A DNA stretch of 6,989 bases, taken from assembly GCA_007124345.1 (NCBI GenBank), contig SLFH01000031.1:1-6989 (forward strand), written 5' to 3'. The translations under genes were made by a program, and so were the position numbers. Of this stretch, positions 5,076 through 6,989 are shown piece after piece (the stretch's first letter is position 1; each line of letters begins with the position of its first letter). Source of the stretch: Phycisphaerales bacterium (GTDB lineage Bacteria; Planctomycetota; Phycisphaerae; Phycisphaerales; UBA1924). The notes below the pieces were generated by a model, which was given only the letters and a program-made list of their open reading frames with translations, was not told the DNA's origin and did not search any database.

Positions 5076-6491
5076 ATGTCGATCCGTAGCCGAATGTATG
5101 GACTCTGTGCCGCCGGACTTCTGCTCGCGTCGCCCTGTTTCGCGCAGACGGAGCTGACCACCGAACTCGTCGCCGACGGGTTCTCGCGCCCCGTGTTTGT
5201 CACAGCGCCGCCCGGCGATACCGAGCGGCTGTTCGTCGTCCAGCAGCGCGGGCTGATCCGGATCATCGAACTCGGCTCTGGGAGCGGCCCGGGCACGGTG
5301 CGGAGTACGCCGTTCCTGGACTTCACCAGTTTCGTCAGCCAGAGCGGCAACGAGCGCGGCCTGCTCGGCTTGGCGTTCCACCCCGATTACGAGAACAACG
5401 GCTTCTTCTACATCAACTTCACCGATTCGCAGACGCACAACACCCGCATCCTGCGTCTCTCGGTCTCCCCGACGGATCCGAATGTCGCGGCCCTCACCGG
5501 CATCACTTCCGTGATCGGCATCAACCAGCCCTTCAGCAACCACAACGGCGGGTGGACCGCCTTCGGGCCCGACGGGTACCTCTACTTCAACGCCGGCGAC
5601 GGGGGCAGCGGCAACGACCCGCAGAACCACGGCCAACGCACCGACACGCTCCTCGGCGCGATGCTCCGCATCGATGTCGATAACGATGACTTCCCCGGCG
5701 ATCCGGACAACAACTACGCCATCCCGCCCGACAACCCCTTCGTCGGTCAGAGCGGGCGCGACGAGATCTGGTCCTTCGGCCTGCGCCACCCGTGGCGCAA
5801 CAGTTTCGACCGCCACACCGGCGACCTCTGGATCGCCGATGTCGGCCAGAACGCCCGCGAAGAGGTCAACTTCCAGCCCGCCTCGAGCGAAGGCGGCGAG
5901 AACTACGGCTGGCGCCTGCGTGAGGGCACCATCGCTACGCCGGGCAGTGTCGGCGGGCCCAGGCCCCCGGGCAATGTCGACCCGATCTGGGAGTACAACA
6001 CGGGTGTGGATGGGTGCGCGATCACCGGCGGGTATGTCTACCGGGGCTGCCGCATCCACGATCTGTGGGGCACCTACTTCGTCGGCGACTTCTGCTCGGC
6101 GCGGATCTGGACCTTCAGCTACGACGGCGTGAATGTCAACGACCTGCAGGAGCGTCAGGCCGACCTCCAGCCGCCCTCGGGCTCGATCACGCAGATCTCA
6201 TCCTTCGGCGAAGACGCGAAGGGCGACCTGTACATCGTCAGCCTGAGCGGGCGGGTGTTCAGGCTGATCGCCGCCGACGGATACAACGGGTGCGACTGCC
6301 CGGCGGACTTCTCCGGCCCCGCGGGCGTGCCCGACGGCATCGTCGACGCCGACGACTTCTTCGCGTACCTCGCGTTCTTCGCCGACGGCGATCTGCGTGC
6401 GGACCTCACCGGCCCGGACGGCGTGCCGGATGGTGTGATCGACGCGGACGACTTCTTCGAGTTCCTCGCCTTGTTCGCCCAGGGCTGCTGA
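5076..6491 (+). CDS. Exported PQQ-dependent sugar dehydrogenase with GC-type dockerin tail
   Basis: 471 residues. A signal peptide at 1-23 (charged RSR, hydrophobic GLCAAGLLLASPC, cleavage likely after PCFA) sends it out of the cytoplasm. Residues 28-399 match the glucose/sorbosone dehydrogenase six-bladed beta-propeller (soluble GDH/Asd-like), which oxidises sugars with PQQ and Ca2+ as cofactors. Landmarks: NERGLLGLAFHPDY (92-105), SNHNGGW (154-160) with His156 as the likely catalytic base, GDGGSGNDPQNHGQ, FGLRHPWR (234-241) with Arg237, DVGQNAREEVN (255-265), GENYGWR (274-280) and AITGGYVYRG. Cys314 and Cys340 (GDFCS) probably form a disulfide. Residues 406-471 are CDCPADF followed by two 32-residue-period EF-hand/dockerin-like repeats (PDGIVDADDFF and PDGVIDADDFF), ending Gly-Cys, the GC-type dockerin ending. 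Substrate and docking partner are unknown. An ORF extension back to 4944 is rejected because it crosses the terminator. Confidence 0.93.
   Translation: MSIRSRMYGLCAAGLLLASPCFAQTELTTELVADGFSRPVFVTAPPGDTERLFVVQQRGLIRIIELGSGSGPGTVRSTPFLDFTSFVSQSGNERGLLGLAFHPDYENNGFFYINFTDSQTHNTRILRLSVSPTDPNVAALTGITSVIGINQPFSNHNGGWTAFGPDGYLYFNAGDGGSGNDPQNHGQRTDTLLGAMLRIDVDNDDFPGDPDNNYAIPPDNPFVGQSGRDEIWSFGLRHPWRNSFDRHTGDLWIADVGQNAREEVNFQPASSEGGENYGWRLREGTIATPGSVGGPRPPGNVDPIWEYNTGVDGCAITGGYVYRGCRIHDLWGTYFVGDFCSARIWTFSYDGVNVNDLQERQADLQPPSGSITQISSFGEDAKGDLYIVSLSGRVFRLIAADGYNGCDCPADFSGPAGVPDGIVDADDFFAYLAFFADGDLRADLTGPDGVPDGVIDADDFFEFLALFAQGC
6303..6488 (+). repeat. Tandem dockerin/EF-hand-like repeats within the dehydrogenase gene
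   Basis: Two copies with a 96-base (32-codon) period encode residues 410-441 and 442-471. Each carries ADF/ADL, a Gly-Pro-rich segment, VPDG(I/V)(V/I)DADDFF and an aromatic/hydrophobic helix (AYLAFFA, EFLALFA). The acidic DG-V-D-A-D-D pattern matches a Ca2+-binding dockerin loop. The second copy ends in the terminal Gly-Cys. Confidence 0.85.
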
Positions 6492-6518
6492 GTCCGGGCT
6501 GATCGATCTCTGGGGGGC

Positions 6519-6553
6519 GTCGCGGCTCGCCTTCGAGCGGGCCGCGGCTTTTT
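6519..6553 (+). terminator. Strong intrinsic terminator after the PQQ sugar dehydrogenase gene
   Basis: GTCGCGGCTCGC (6519-6530), loop CTTCGA, GCGGGCCGCGGC (6537-6548) form a 12-bp stem with two wobbles, followed at once by TTTTT (6549-6553). It starts 27 bases past the stop codon. The T-tract overlaps the stop codon of the convergent mnmA gene; there is no T-run on the minus-strand side, so it works for the plus-strand transcript. Confidence 0.87.
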
Positions 6554-6989
6554 ACTTCGCAGCGCCGGCCCGGACGATCCAGCCCCCACCGAGCACGCGG
6601 GCCGGCTCGTTTGCGTCGTAGAGCACGATCGCCTGGCCCGGGGCGACGGCTTCCTGCGGCTCGTCGAACTCGACACCGAACGCCGCGCTGCGCCCAGATG
6701 GCGTCGGGGCGTCGAGGTCGGGCAGGACGCGGACGGTCGCGGGGCAGTCGTGCCCGTGGGCGCGGTACCGGGCGACGACGCGGAGCCGCTCTCCCGGAGC
6801 CGGGGGCTCGATGAGCCAGTTGGCCTCCGCCGCGGTGCAGCTTGATGAGAGCAGCGAGACCCGATCGCCGACGGTGACTGTGTTGGTCTCGGGGGCCTTG
6901 CCGACGACGAAAATCGGGTGGCCGAGGGCGACGCCGACGCCGCGGCGTTGGCCGATGGTGAAGCGGTGCTGGCCGGCGTGCTCGCCGAG
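6552..6989 (-). CDS. mnmA: tRNA-specific 2-thiouridylase MnmA, C-terminal part
   Basis: The last 145 codons of a minus-strand gene entering from the right edge, ending at TAA (6554-6552). MnmA transfers persulfide sulfur to U34 of tRNA-Lys, -Glu and -Gln in the cytoplasm, making 2-thiouridine. The fragment opens with GEHAGQHRFTIGQRRGVGV, the conserved central MnmA motif, then the IFVVG..TNTVTVGD strand pair of the beta-barrel. The C-terminal domain includes EFDEPQEAVAPGQAIVLYD (PGQ at fragment residues 117-119) and the ending LGGGWI (133-138). The ATP-binding N-terminal domain and both catalytic cysteines of the family lie upstream, outside the window, so activity cannot be judged. It converges on the dehydrogenase gene with 60 bases between stop codons. 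Confidence 0.95.
   Translation of the reverse strand, partial: LGEHAGQHRFTIGQRRGVGVALGHPIFVVGKAPETNTVTVGDRVSLLSSSCTAAEANWLIEPPAPGERLRVVARYRAHGHDCPATVRVLPDLDAPTPSGRSAAFGVEFDEPQEAVAPGQAIVLYDANEPARVLGGGWIVRAGAAK

Noticed and set aside
4977..6059. A 360-codon open frame on the minus strand
   Set aside because: Antisense to the PQQ sugar dehydrogenase, whose motifs are clear. The translation is a Val/Ala/Gly/Asp/Glu-biased shadow.

Overview
This 7 kb, very GC-rich window looks like chromosomal DNA of a planctomycete, most likely class Phycisphaerae. Two lineage-flavoured surface signals support this. One is an N-terminal LEPR-xLL motif (LEPRVLLSGD) in the leftmost protein. The other is a C-terminal pair of EF-hand/dockerin-like repeats ending in Gly-Cys (the 'GC-type dockerin' ending) on a PQQ-type sugar dehydrogenase. 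The taxonomic call is an inference from these motifs and the base composition; there is no rRNA or other phylogenetic marker beyond an mnmA fragment.

Layout. Bases 1-627 (minus) hold the first 209 codons of an exported LEPR-xLL protein with a PPC-like beta domain, running off the left edge. Bases 628-988 carry no gene but contain a nested dyad-symmetric element and a candidate promoter. Bases 989-1714 (minus) encode an aspartate/glutamate racemase-fold protein in which neither catalytic cysteine motif is canonical. A 274-base divergent gap follows. Next come two overlapping plus-strand genes (1989-3284, 3284-4258) for paralogous CNNM/CorC-type membrane proteins (DUF21 plus CBS); only the first keeps the CorC_HlyC C-terminal domain. 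Then come a membrane-anchored WCPPC thioredoxin-like protein (4413-4910) with its own intrinsic terminator, and the exported PQQ-dependent sugar dehydrogenase with dockerin tail (5076-6491), ending in a strong intrinsic terminator. That terminator's T-tract touches the stop codon of the convergent mnmA gene (6552 to beyond the right edge).

How the genes work together. The only tight functional unit is the CNNM pair, translationally coupled by a one-base stop/start overlap and plausibly acting as a two-subunit divalent-cation transporter. The thioredoxin-like protein and sugar dehydrogenase both act outside the cytoplasmic membrane, but a terminator separates them, so they are probably independent transcription units. 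mnmA is a housekeeping tRNA-modification gene. I see no mobile element, CRISPR array, tRNA, rRNA or obvious new multi-gene system. The most unusual items are the degenerate racemase active site, the split-domain CNNM pair, and the unexplained inverted-repeat structures at 817-892 and 4934-5030.
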